Under the pieces are notes generated by a model that was not told the DNA's origin, ran no database searches, and saw only the letters and a list, made by a program, of their open reading frames with translations. From an uncultured Chitinophagaceae bacterium (GTDB lineage Bacteria > Bacteroidota > Bacteroidia > Chitinophagales > Chitinophagaceae), in assembly GCA_937900675.1 (NCBI GenBank), contig CALCEA010000113.1:1-64000 (forward strand): a stretch of 64,000 nt of DNA. The letters run 5' to 3'. Position numbers and translations under genes: made by a program. Of the stretch, positions 1 to 7,779 are shown one piece after another. Within the stretch, counting starts at the first letter, position 1; each line of letters opens with the position of its first letter.

Positions 1-5
1 AACGC

Positions 6-1052
6 ATGCTAGCATTTAACGCACAACAAGTTGCCCTGATGATTCAAGGAAAAGTGGAAGGAGACGCAACTGTTGAAGTGACACAGTTTGGTAAAATAGA
101 AGAAGCTAAAGCTGGAGAAATTTCTTTTTTAGCGAATCCTAAATACGAAGATTTTTTATACACTACCAAAGCATCTATTGTTATCATCAATGATAGTTTG
201 GTTTTAAAAGAAAAAATAGCTGCTACATTAATTAGAGTACCCGATGCATATGCTGCATTCGCTACCCTATTGACCAAATACCAAGAATTAAAAGCGGCGA
301 ATATGGTGGGTGTTCAAACCCCTTCCTTTATTGCGACTTCTGCAAAATTAGGAGCTCAACATTTTGTGGGCGCTTTTGCTGTTATTTCTGAAAATGTACA
401 ATTAGGTGAGCAAGTAAAAATTTACCCTAATGTTTTTATTGGAGAAAATGTACAAATTGGAAATAATGTAACCATTCATCCAGGTGTAGTTATTTATTTT
501 GATTGCAAAATTGGTAACAATGTGACCATTCATGCTGGTACCATTATTGGAAGTGATGGTTTTGGTTTTGCACCAAAAGCAGATGGCAGTTTTCAGAAAG
601 TACCTCAATTAGGTAATGTTATCATCGAAGACAATGTAGAGATTGGATCTAATACTACCATTGATAGAGCAACTATTGGCTCAACCATTATTCGACAAGG
701 AGTAAAATTGGATAACCTTATTCAAGTAGCTCATAATGCCGAAGTGGGAAATAATACCGTGATTGCCGCACAAACTGGCATTAGCGGAAGTACTAAAATT
801 GGTAAAAATGTAATGGTAGGTGGTCAAGTGGGATTTGCAGGCCATATTTCTATTGCAGACGGCACCAAATTAGCCGCTCAAAGTGGCGTGACAAAAACTA
901 TCAAGACCCCTAATCAAACCCTAACTGGTAACCCTGCTGGAGACCATTCAACCGTCTTGAGATCCCAGGTTTATGTCAAAAACCTCCCAGAATTAGAAAA
1001 AAGAGTCAAAGAACTCGAAATATTAGTAGAGCAACTGTCTAAAAAAGGGTAA
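6..1052 (+). CDS. lpxD: UDP-3-O-acylglucosamine N-acyltransferase
   Basis: Third enzyme of lipid A synthesis: it transfers a hydroxyacyl chain from acyl-ACP to the amine exposed by LpxC, as a cytoplasmic trimer. Residues 1-100 fit the uridine-binding domain (FLANPKY at 41-47). Hexapeptide beta-helix repeats run from about 110 to 300, and an amphipathic helix closes the protein (about 325-345). His243 in VAHNAEVG matches the catalytic base. First gene of an operon with lpxC-fabZ and lpxA. The ATG lies 5 bases from the window edge; 348 aa is the normal family length, so it is probably the true start, though an upstream start outside the window cannot be excluded. Confidence 0.95.
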   Translation: MLAFNAQQVALMIQGKVEGDATVEVTQFGKIEEAKAGEISFLANPKYEDFLYTTKASIVIINDSLVLKEKIAATLIRVPDAYAAFATLLTKYQELKAANMVGVQTPSFIATSAKLGAQHFVGAFAVISENVQLGEQVKIYPNVFIGENVQIGNNVTIHPGVVIYFDCKIGNNVTIHAGTIIGSDGFGFAPKADGSFQKVPQLGNVIIEDNVEIGSNTTIDRATIGSTIIRQGVKLDNLIQVAHNAEVGNNTVIAAQTGISGSTKIGKNVMVGGQVGFAGHISIADGTKLAAQSGVTKTIKTPNQTLTGNPAGDHSTVLRSQVYVKNLPELEKRVKELEILVEQLSKKG

Positions 1053-1060
1053 TTCAGCCG

Positions 1061-1068
1061 TATTTTTG
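1061..1068 (+). promoter_or_regulatory. Possible -7 box before lpxC-fabZ
   Basis: TATTTTTG matches the Bacteroidota -7 consensus TAnnTTTG and lies 37 bases before the lpxC-fabZ ATG, in the 53-base gap after lpxD. No TTTG -33 box stands at the usual distance, so this is only a candidate secondary promoter. Confidence 0.3.
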
Positions 1069-1105
1069 CTGAGAATCACCCATTTAGGGTATTTAAATTT
1101 TTTTT

Positions 1106-2515
1106 ATGGACCAGCATTTTAATCCAGATAAGCAACATACTTTAAAAGATAGTATTTCTATTAGTGGAACCGGATTGCATACAGGCGTTTTGGTAGACAT
1201 GAAATTAAACCCTGCCAATCCAGGTTTCGGTATTCAATTTCAAAGAGTAGACTTACCCAATCAACCAATTATCAAAGCTGATTGTGATTTAGTTACAGAT
1301 ACCAGCAGAGGAACCACCCTTCAAGTGGGTGATGCTAAAGTGAGTACTGTAGAACATATTTTGGCAGCCTTAGTGGGCATGGGCGTTGACAATGCATTGA
1401 TTGAATTAAACGGACCCGAAATCCCCATCATGGATGGAAGCTCTGCTCCGTTTATTGAACAAATTGAAAAGACAGGTGTGGTTGAACAAGATGCAGCTAA
1501 AGCTTGGTATAGTATTGATGAAAATATTTTTCACTACGATGAAGGCAAACGAGTAGAAATGGTTGCACTTCCTGCTTTGGATTATCAAATTACCACATTG
1601 ATTGATTTTAATAGTCCAGTTTTAGGAACACAGCATGCTGCATTAAATACGATCAAAGATTTTAAAGCACAAATTTCACCTTGTAGAACTTTTTGTTTCT
1701 TACACGAATTAGAAGCTTTATTGGATAACGATTTAATTAAAGGCGGAGACATTAACAATGCCATTGTAGTAGTAGATAAGGCAGTGACTGACGAAGAAAT
1801 GTCAAGATTGGCAAAAGTGTTCAAAAGAGATAAGATTGAAGTAAAGAGCGAAGGCTATTTAAATAATTTAGAATTAAGATTCCCTAACGAACCTGCAAGA
1901 CATAAATTATTAGATGTAGTAGGTGACCTTGCTTTAATTGGTTTCCCAATTAAAGCAAGAATTATTGCAAACCGTCCAGGTCATAGCAGCAATGTGGAGT
2001 TTGCTAAAAAAATCAAACAATACATTAAAAAGAATAAGCATGTAAAAGATGTACCAGTATATGATCCATCTATTACGCCAGTGTTTAACTTGGAGCAGAT
2101 TGAAAAATTATTACCACATAGATATCCATTCTTATTTGTTGACAAGATCATCGAGTTAACAGACAAAGTAATTGTGGGAGTAAAGAATGTAACTTTTAAT
2201 GAATGGTTTTTTCCAGGACATTTCCCTAGTAATCCAGTAATGCCAGGTGTTTTACAAATTGAAGCATTGGCACAAACAGGTGGAATACTTTGTATTAATG
2301 CAATGCCAGAAGGACAATACGATACTTACTTCTTAAAAATTGATAATTGTAAGTTTAAGCAAATGGTAAAGCCTGGTGATACCATGTTATTAAAAATGGA
2401 ATTAACAGCACCCATTAGACGCGGTATTTGCGAAATGCGTGGCACTGTATATGTTAATGGCAAAGTGGCTACTGAAGCAGACTTAGTTGCACAAGTAGTT
2501 AAAAGAGCCGACTAA
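1106..2515 (+). CDS. lpxC-fabZ: Bifunctional LpxC deacetylase / FabZ dehydratase
   Basis: Fusion of two enzymes. Residues 1 to about 305 are LpxC, the zinc-dependent UDP-3-O-acyl-GlcNAc deacetylase that commits the cell to lipid A synthesis; the zinc ligands are His84 (VEHILAAL), His266 and Asp270 (RHKLLD). Residues about 325-469 are FabZ, the 3-hydroxyacyl-ACP dehydratase of fatty acid synthesis, with catalytic His372 (FPGHFP) and Glu386 (IEALAQ). The two enzymes compete for hydroxyacyl-ACP, so fusion fixes their ratio. This fusion is known from Bacteroidota. The gene sits 12 bases before lpxA and both active sites look complete. Confidence 0.96.
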   Translation: MDQHFNPDKQHTLKDSISISGTGLHTGVLVDMKLNPANPGFGIQFQRVDLPNQPIIKADCDLVTDTSRGTTLQVGDAKVSTVEHILAALVGMGVDNALIELNGPEIPIMDGSSAPFIEQIEKTGVVEQDAAKAWYSIDENIFHYDEGKRVEMVALPALDYQITTLIDFNSPVLGTQHAALNTIKDFKAQISPCRTFCFLHELEALLDNDLIKGGDINNAIVVVDKAVTDEEMSRLAKVFKRDKIEVKSEGYLNNLELRFPNEPARHKLLDVVGDLALIGFPIKARIIANRPGHSSNVEFAKKIKQYIKKNKHVKDVPVYDPSITPVFNLEQIEKLLPHRYPFLFVDKIIELTDKVIVGVKNVTFNEWFFPGHFPSNPVMPGVLQIEALAQTGGILCINAMPEGQYDTYFLKIDNCKFKQMVKPGDTMLLKMELTAPIRRGICEMRGTVYVNGKVATEADLVAQVVKRAD

Positions 2516-2527
2516 AAATTAAAAACT

Positions 2528-3325
2528 ATGACACATCCTTATACTTATATTGATCCCAATGCTAAAATTGCAGACAATGTAAAAATTGACCCATTCACCG
2601 TAATTCATGGTGATGTGGAAATTGGTGAAGGCACTTGGGTGGGATCAAATGTGACCATCATGAAAGGCACTAAGATTGGTAAGGGTTGTAGAATATTTCC
2701 TGGCGCAGTATTAGGCGCAGATCCTCAAGATTTAAAATTCAATGGTGAAAAAACAACTGTTGAAATTGGCAACAATACTACCATCAGAGAATTTGTAACA
2801 ATCAATAGAGGTACTTCTGATAGATGGACAACCAAAGTGGGTAATAATTGTTTGATAATGGCCTACAGCCATATCGCACACGATTGTATTATTGGCAATC
2901 ATTGTATTTTAAGCAATAGCGTTCAAGTTGCAGGTCATGTTACCTTAGGAGACTATGCATGGATTGCAGGTGTGAGTGCCGTACATCAATTTGTAAATAT
3001 TGGACAGCACGCTTATATCGCTGGAGGTAGTTTGGTGAGTAAGGATGTTCCTCCATATATTAAAGCAGTTAGAAATCCATTAAGCTATGGTGGTGTAAAT
3101 AGCGTTGGCTTAAAGAGAAGAGGATTTGATTTAGAAAAAATCAATCATATTTTAGATATCTATAGATATATTTTCAACAAAGGAATGAACACTACACAAG
3201 CTTTAGAGTTTATTGAAGAAGAATTACCAGCAACAGACGAAAGAGACGAGATTGTTACTTTCATTAGAGAGAGTGGCCGTGGCATTATCAAGCGTTTTGG
3301 TAAGGGCGAAGTAGTGGAAGATTAA
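2528..3325 (+). CDS. lpxA: Acyl-ACP--UDP-N-acetylglucosamine O-acyltransferase
   Basis: First step of lipid A synthesis: 3-O-acylation of UDP-GlcNAc with a hydroxyacyl group from ACP. The N-terminal two thirds (about 5-185) are hexapeptide repeats of a left-handed beta-helix; the C-terminal part is the helical domain of the family (GLKRRGF near 197). His118 in SHIAHDC matches the catalytic His125 of E. coli LpxA. The length of 265 aa is normal. It lies 12 bases after lpxC-fabZ and 3 bases before an ABC ATPase gene, so the four genes probably form one transcript. Confidence 0.96.
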   Translation: MTHPYTYIDPNAKIADNVKIDPFTVIHGDVEIGEGTWVGSNVTIMKGTKIGKGCRIFPGAVLGADPQDLKFNGEKTTVEIGNNTTIREFVTINRGTSDRWTTKVGNNCLIMAYSHIAHDCIIGNHCILSNSVQVAGHVTLGDYAWIAGVSAVHQFVNIGQHAYIAGGSLVSKDVPPYIKAVRNPLSYGGVNSVGLKRRGFDLEKINHILDIYRYIFNKGMNTTQALEFIEEELPATDERDEIVTFIRESGRGIIKRFGKGEVVED

Positions 3326-3328
3326 TAC

Positions 3329-3937
3329 ATGAAACAAATTAGCCTAAAAGGAGCTGGAAAAAGATTCAATAAGGATTGGATTTTTCAATCACTCAATGTT
3401 GAATTTGAGAAAGGACAGCACTATGCGCTTATTGGTAATAATGGATCCGGTAAAAGCACTTTATTACAAGTAATTGCAGGCTTTACAAATTTAAGCAAAG
3501 GACAAATTGAATGGGCCAACGCAGATAGTCAAACCATTTACGATCAAATTAGTATTGCTGCACCCTATTTAGAATTAGTCGAAGAATTAACTACAATTGA
3601 GCATTTTGAATTTCATGCAAAATTCAAATCCATCATCAATACCCTTTCTGTACAAGAAATGATTCAGATGATTGGATTAGAAAATTCCACAGATAAACAA
3701 ATCAGGTATTTTAGTAGTGGTATGAAGCAAAGATTAAAATTGGCTTTAGCTATTTTTTCCAATGCACCTATTTTATTATTGGATGAACCTTGCAGTAATT
3801 TAGACAAAGAAGGGTATGCTTTATACAAGCAATTAATTCAGCAATACGCATTGCATAAACTCATTATAGTTGGTAGCAATGACCCTGAAGAATATGCATT
3901 CTGCACTCAGCAAATTAACTTAATGGATTACAAGTAA
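3329..3937 (+). CDS. ABC transporter ATP-binding protein (CcmA-like)
   Basis: Stand-alone ABC ATPase of 202 aa, starting 3 bases after lpxA. Walker A is GNNGSGKST (36-44), the signature is SSGMKQRL (about 129-136), a variant of LSGGQ, and Walker B is ILLLDEP (about 147-153), followed by the D-loop SNLD. At the H-loop the usual SHD is replaced by SND (about 184-186), so the switch histidine appears to be Asn. No permease gene is adjacent. Placement at the end of the lipid A operon suggests an envelope-related role, but the substrate is unknown. It ends 2 bases before the convergent ald stop codon. Confidence 0.85.
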   Translation: MKQISLKGAGKRFNKDWIFQSLNVEFEKGQHYALIGNNGSGKSTLLQVIAGFTNLSKGQIEWANADSQTIYDQISIAAPYLELVEELTTIEHFEFHAKFKSIINTLSVQEMIQMIGLENSTDKQIRYFSSGMKQRLKLALAIFSNAPILLLDEPCSNLDKEGYALYKQLIQQYALHKLIIVGSNDPEEYAFCTQQINLMDYK

Positions 3938-3939
3938 GC

Positions 3940-5157
3940 CTAACTCTTACTACTAGCAATCAATAAATTTAAATCGGTAAATTTCAAGTCAAACTTATGA
4001 CTAATATAAGAGTCTGTTAATGCCCCTTTGTATAAATAGATGCCTTCTCTTAAATGTACATGTTGCCAGATAATTTCTTCTAATCCGCCTACATCACCAA
4101 TTTGAATGAGTAAAGGCATCAATACATTACTGATAGCTTGACTGGCTGTACGAGCAAATCCACTCGGAATATTCGGAACGCCATAATGTATTACATCATG
4201 CTTGATCACAATAGGATTTTCGTGATTGGTTAATTCAGAAGTTTCAAAACAACCTCCCCTATCTATAGCTACATCAATAATAATACTTCCTGGTCTCATA
4301 GAAGCTACCATTTCTTCTGTCACTACAATCGGTGCTCTTCCAAAGCCACTTCTTAAAGCACCCACTACCACTTCGCAGGTTTTAATTTGCTTAGCTAAAA
4401 TTCTTGGCTCCAACACACTGGTCCAAACTCTTTGTCCTAAATTATTTTGTAATCTTTGTAATCTTGAAACATCGTTATCAAAGACTTTCACACTAGCTCC
4501 AAGTGCTAAAGCATTTCTTGTTGCAAATTCCCCAACAATATCAGCTCCAATAATCACCACCTTTGTTGGTGGCACACCACTTATTCCTCCTAATAATACA
4601 CCCTTACCTTGATTGAAATTACTTAAGTACTGTCCAGCAATTAACATCACCGCACTACCTGCAATCTCTCCCATACTTCTTAGAATAGGATAATTATTGT
4701 TTTCATCTTTAATATTTTCAAAAGCTAAAGCAGTAATTTTTTTAGCCATCAATTGCTCCATCAATTCTTTTTTCAATGCCGATAAATGTACCGGAGAAAT
4801 AATGGTTTGATTCATTTGCAAAAAATGAAGATCCGCTTCTACAGGAGGGGCTGTCTTTACTAAAATAGGACATTGATACACTTCTGTTTTATCGATTACT
4901 ATTTTAGCTCCAGCTTCTGCATAATCCTTATCTGAATACCTACTACCTTCACCAGCACCCGCTTCTACTACTACTTCATGTCCATTCGCTACCAATACAT
5001 TTACCGCTTCTGGAATTAAGGCAATTCTATTTTCCTGAAATGCGCGCTCTTTGGGTATACCAATTAATAGAGGCTTGGATTTAAAAGGAATATCCAACAC
5101 TTCTTCCTGTGTTTCATACGAAAATGAGCTAAGGATTTGTGGCTTGATAGCACTCAT
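3940..5157 (-). CDS. ald: Alanine dehydrogenase / NAD(P) transhydrogenase family
   Basis: NAD-linked alanine dehydrogenase family protein (alanine to pyruvate plus ammonia), 405 aa with an N-terminal extension of about 28 residues before the domain start (IGIPKE). Residues matching the substrate site are Arg44 (ENRIAL), Lys101 (LVKTAPP) and His124 (SPVHLSA). The NAD-binding loop reads G204-A-D-I-V-G209: the middle glycine of GxGxxG is Asp206, which is unusual. The C-terminus (from about 350) extends beyond the core. A near-consensus TAACTTAG box lies upstream. A saccharopine-dehydrogenase-like role is possible; the family assignment is firmer than the substrate. Confidence 0.82.
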   Translation of the reverse strand: MSAIKPQILSSFSYETQEEVLDIPFKSKPLLIGIPKERAFQENRIALIPEAVNVLVANGHEVVVEAGAGEGSRYSDKDYAEAGAKIVIDKTEVYQCPILVKTAPPVEADLHFLQMNQTIISPVHLSALKKELMEQLMAKKITALAFENIKDENNNYPILRSMGEIAGSAVMLIAGQYLSNFNQGKGVLLGGISGVPPTKVVIIGADIVGEFATRNALALGASVKVFDNDVSRLQRLQNNLGQRVWTSVLEPRILAKQIKTCEVVVGALRSGFGRAPIVVTEEMVASMRPGSIIIDVAIDRGGCFETSELTNHENPIVIKHDVIHYGVPNIPSGFARTASQAISNVLMPLLIQIGDVGGLEEIIWQHVHLREGIYLYKGALTDSYISHKFDLKFTDLNLLIASSKS

Positions 5158-5195
5158 GGTAGCAATTTTTATCTAAGTTACAAAAAAGCAAGTGC

Positions 5196-5603
5196 TTAAT
5201 GAACTAATATCTTTCTAGTAGTTGGATCTACTATTTCAATAGTTAGATGTAGGGCGTCTTCTGGAACAATTAAGGGAGCTTTTTCCGGCCACTCTATAAA
5301 ACAATAATCTGCTTCATCTATGGCTGCTGCTAATCCCGCTCTTGCAGCCTCTTCTTCCCCCTCTATTCTATACCAGTCCATATGCACCATCAGCTTCTTT
5401 CCTGCCATATACTCATTCATTAAGGAGAATGTTGGACTGGATACGGTATCCTCTACACCCATCACCTTGCATATAGTCGAAATAAGCGTGGTTTTGCCTG
5501 CACCCATTGGCGCATGAAATACCCAAACGGGATGACTCCCATATTGCTCCACCAGTTCCTTTGCAATAGATGGAATTTGCTCCAAACGATACATTTTTTC
5601 CAT
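5196..5603 (-). CDS. tsaE: tRNA threonylcarbamoyladenosine biosynthesis ATPase
   Basis: ATPase that works with TsaB and TsaD to form t6A at position 37 of ANN-decoding tRNAs. About 135 aa. Walker A is APMGAGKTT (31-39), and FIEWPEK near the C-terminus is a family signature. The open frame continues upstream to 5699, but that extension runs over the promoter and start of the divergent P-type ATPase gene and has no family resemblance. The ATG at 5603 (MEKMYRLEQ) is therefore preferred; a second Met at 5594 is possible. A TATCTTTG promoter box ends only 4 bases before the ATG, so the mRNA may be leaderless. Confidence 0.92.
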   Translation of the reverse strand: MEKMYRLEQIPSIAKELVEQYGSHPVWVFHAPMGAGKTTLISTICKVMGVEDTVSSPTFSLMNEYMAGKKLMVHMDWYRIEGEEEAARAGLAAAIDEADYCFIEWPEKAPLIVPEDALHLTIEIVDPTTRKILVH

Positions 5604-5607
5604 AAAG

Positions 5608-5615
5608 CAAAGATA
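5608..5615 (-). promoter_or_regulatory. -7 box of tsaE
   Basis: On the minus strand the sequence reads TATCTTTG, an exact TAnnTTTG match, 4 bases before the tsaE ATG. Together with the box at 5630-5637 it forms a compact divergent promoter pair. No clear -33 TTTG is visible. Confidence 0.45.
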
Positions 5616-5629
5616 CAATATAGGAGTTG

Positions 5630-5637
5630 TACCTTTG
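5630..5637 (+). promoter_or_regulatory. -7 box of the P-type ATPase gene
   Basis: TACCTTTG matches TAnnTTTG and ends 18 bases before the ATPase ATG. It faces away from the tsaE box. I see no palindromic metal-sensor operator in the short space between the two genes. Confidence 0.45.
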
Positions 5638-5655
5638 TAGTATAAATAATTTCTT

Positions 5656-7776
5656 ATGGAAAATGTACAATTAAAAGTAGATGGAATGAGCTGCACCAAT
5701 TGTGCTTTATCTATTCACAAATATTTAGAATCTGAAGGAGTCGTTGCGCCAAAAGTAAATTTTATGGAAGGGGAAGTAAATTTTGAACTTCCCTTTGAAG
5801 CCAGCAAAGAAAAATTAATTAAAGGCATTAATAGTTTAGGATATAAAGTAAGAGGCTCAGAAGAAAAAATCACTAAAAGATTTTTAGACAATAATAAAGA
5901 AAGAGCCATCTTCTGTTTGATTTTTACTTTGCCGTTGATGATTCATATGATTCCTGGTGTACATATTCATTTTTTAATGAACCCCTTCGTACAACTAGGC
6001 ATTACTCTGCCGGTGTATATTGTGGGAATGAGTTACTTTGGAAAGAGTGCATGGAATAGTATTTTCAAAGGCATTCCTAATATGAATGTATTAGTAGCTA
6101 TTGGCGCAACTGCAGCATTTGGCTATAGCTTATATGGAACTTTAATCGGACAAGGAGCTGCGTTTGCTTATTACGAAACTGCAGCTACTATTTTAACCCT
6201 GGTGTTTTTTGGTAATTATTTGGAAGATGCTTCTATCGAATCCACTCAAAGAGCTTTAAAAGATTTGGTAAAAGCACAGAAAGTAATGGCCAATATGATT
6301 GTATTTGACGAGCATCACAAAGAAGTTATTTTCAATGTGGAAAGTAACACCCTTAAAGTGGGTGATATTATTTTAATCAATGCTGGTGAAACAGTTCCCA
6401 TGGATAGTAAGATTCTGTGGGGAGAAGCTAGTGTAAATGAAGCAATAGTTACCGGAGAAAGCGTTCCAATTCATAGAAAAACGGGTGAAATTTTATTAGG
6501 AGGTAGCACCATTGAAAATGGCACTATTAAAGCTTATGTAACTGCTGTGGGTGACGATACGGTGCTTGCTAATATTTTAAAAATGGTGAAGAATGCACAA
6601 GGAGAAAAACCGCCTGTGCAAATTTTAGCAGATAAAATTAGTGCGATTTTTGTGCCACTGGTATTAGGTATTGCAGTGCTTACTTTATTGGGTAACTTTT
6701 TCTTTACCTCCATTGGATTTGGAGAAAGTATGTTAAGAGCTATTGCTGTGTTAGTCATATCCTGTCCTTGTGCGATGGGATTAGCTACACCAGCGGCTAT
6801 TGCTGTAGGTTTAGGAAGAGGCGCACGCAATGGAGTGATTTTCAAAAATGCCAAAAGCTTAGAAACTTTTAAAGATATTAAACAGGTTGTTTTTGATAAG
6901 ACAGGTACATTAACCACAGGACATTTTGTAATTGACAAAGTATATTTTACCAATGCCATTGAAGAAGTACAATTCAAAGAACTGGTATACTCTTTGGAAA
7001 AATATTCAAATCATCCAATCGCAAAATGTATTAGCACAGAATGGAAAACCAAAACAGAAGTTAAATGGAGTACCATAGAAGAAGTAAAGGGATTAGGTAT
7101 TAAAGCCACCGATAAAGAAGGAAATCATTACTGGGCTGGATCATTCAAAACATTGGTAGATAAAAATGTAGAAGACGGACACAATATTTATATTCAGAAG
7201 AATGACCAATTCATTGGATGGGTGGATGTAGCTGATCAAATAAGACCAGAAGCCAAAGAAGTGATTGAAACATTGCATCGACAAGGCATTCATACAATTT
7301 TATTAAGTGGAGACAGAAAATCTAAATGCGAATTGGTAGGCAATGCCCTGGGCATACAAGAAATTATTAGTGAGCAAAGCCCTGCAGATAAATTAAATAA
7401 ATTAGAAGCACTCACCAAAGCATGTCCTACTGCCATGGTAGGTGATGGTATTAATGACGCACCAGCTTTAGCCAAAGCAACCATAGGTATTTCATTAAGC
7501 AATGCTTCTCACATTGCTATACAAAGTGCACAAGTGATTTTAATGAATCAAGGATTAAAAAACCTACCCATGTCTTTGGGCCTTGGTAGAAGAACCTATG
7601 AAACCATTAAAGAAAATCTTACTTGGGCTTTCTCTTATAATATAGTTGCTATTCCTATTGCAGCAATTGGATTATTAGGAACCTGGGGGCCAACATATGG
7701 CGCATTGATCATGGGCTTAAGTGATGTGGTATTGGCTTTAAATTCTTTGAGATTGTTTAAGAAAAAATTAGTGTAA
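5656..7776 (+). CDS. copA: Copper-type heavy-metal P1B ATPase
   Basis: Inner-membrane ATP-driven metal exporter, 706 aa, with a single N-terminal metal-binding domain (GMSCTNC at 10-16). The membrane metal site is the CPC motif (SCPCAMGLATP, about 368-378), typical of Cu(I) transporters. The phosphorylated aspartate is in DKTGT (about 414), the P1B-specific His-Pro pair is in SNHPIAK (about 452), and the hinge GDGINDAPA is near 594. TGES of the actuator domain is present. Divergent from tsaE. The CPC class supports copper, though silver or other soft metals cannot be excluded from sequence. No copper chaperone or regulator gene is adjacent. Confidence 0.93.
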   Translation: MENVQLKVDGMSCTNCALSIHKYLESEGVVAPKVNFMEGEVNFELPFEASKEKLIKGINSLGYKVRGSEEKITKRFLDNNKERAIFCLIFTLPLMIHMIPGVHIHFLMNPFVQLGITLPVYIVGMSYFGKSAWNSIFKGIPNMNVLVAIGATAAFGYSLYGTLIGQGAAFAYYETAATILTLVFFGNYLEDASIESTQRALKDLVKAQKVMANMIVFDEHHKEVIFNVESNTLKVGDIILINAGETVPMDSKILWGEASVNEAIVTGESVPIHRKTGEILLGGSTIENGTIKAYVTAVGDDTVLANILKMVKNAQGEKPPVQILADKISAIFVPLVLGIAVLTLLGNFFFTSIGFGESMLRAIAVLVISCPCAMGLATPAAIAVGLGRGARNGVIFKNAKSLETFKDIKQVVFDKTGTLTTGHFVIDKVYFTNAIEEVQFKELVYSLEKYSNHPIAKCISTEWKTKTEVKWSTIEEVKGLGIKATDKEGNHYWAGSFKTLVDKNVEDGHNIYIQKNDQFIGWVDVADQIRPEAKEVIETLHRQGIHTILLSGDRKSKCELVGNALGIQEIISEQSPADKLNKLEALTKACPTAMVGDGINDAPALAKATIGISLSNASHIAIQSAQVILMNQGLKNLPMSLGLGRRTYETIKENLTWAFSYNIVAIPIAAIGLLGTWGPTYGALIMGLSDVVLALNSLRLFKKKLV

Positions 7777-7779
7777 AGA

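Noticed and set aside
5604..5699. N-terminal extension of tsaE
   Set aside because: It covers the divergent promoter pair and the start of the P-type ATPase gene.
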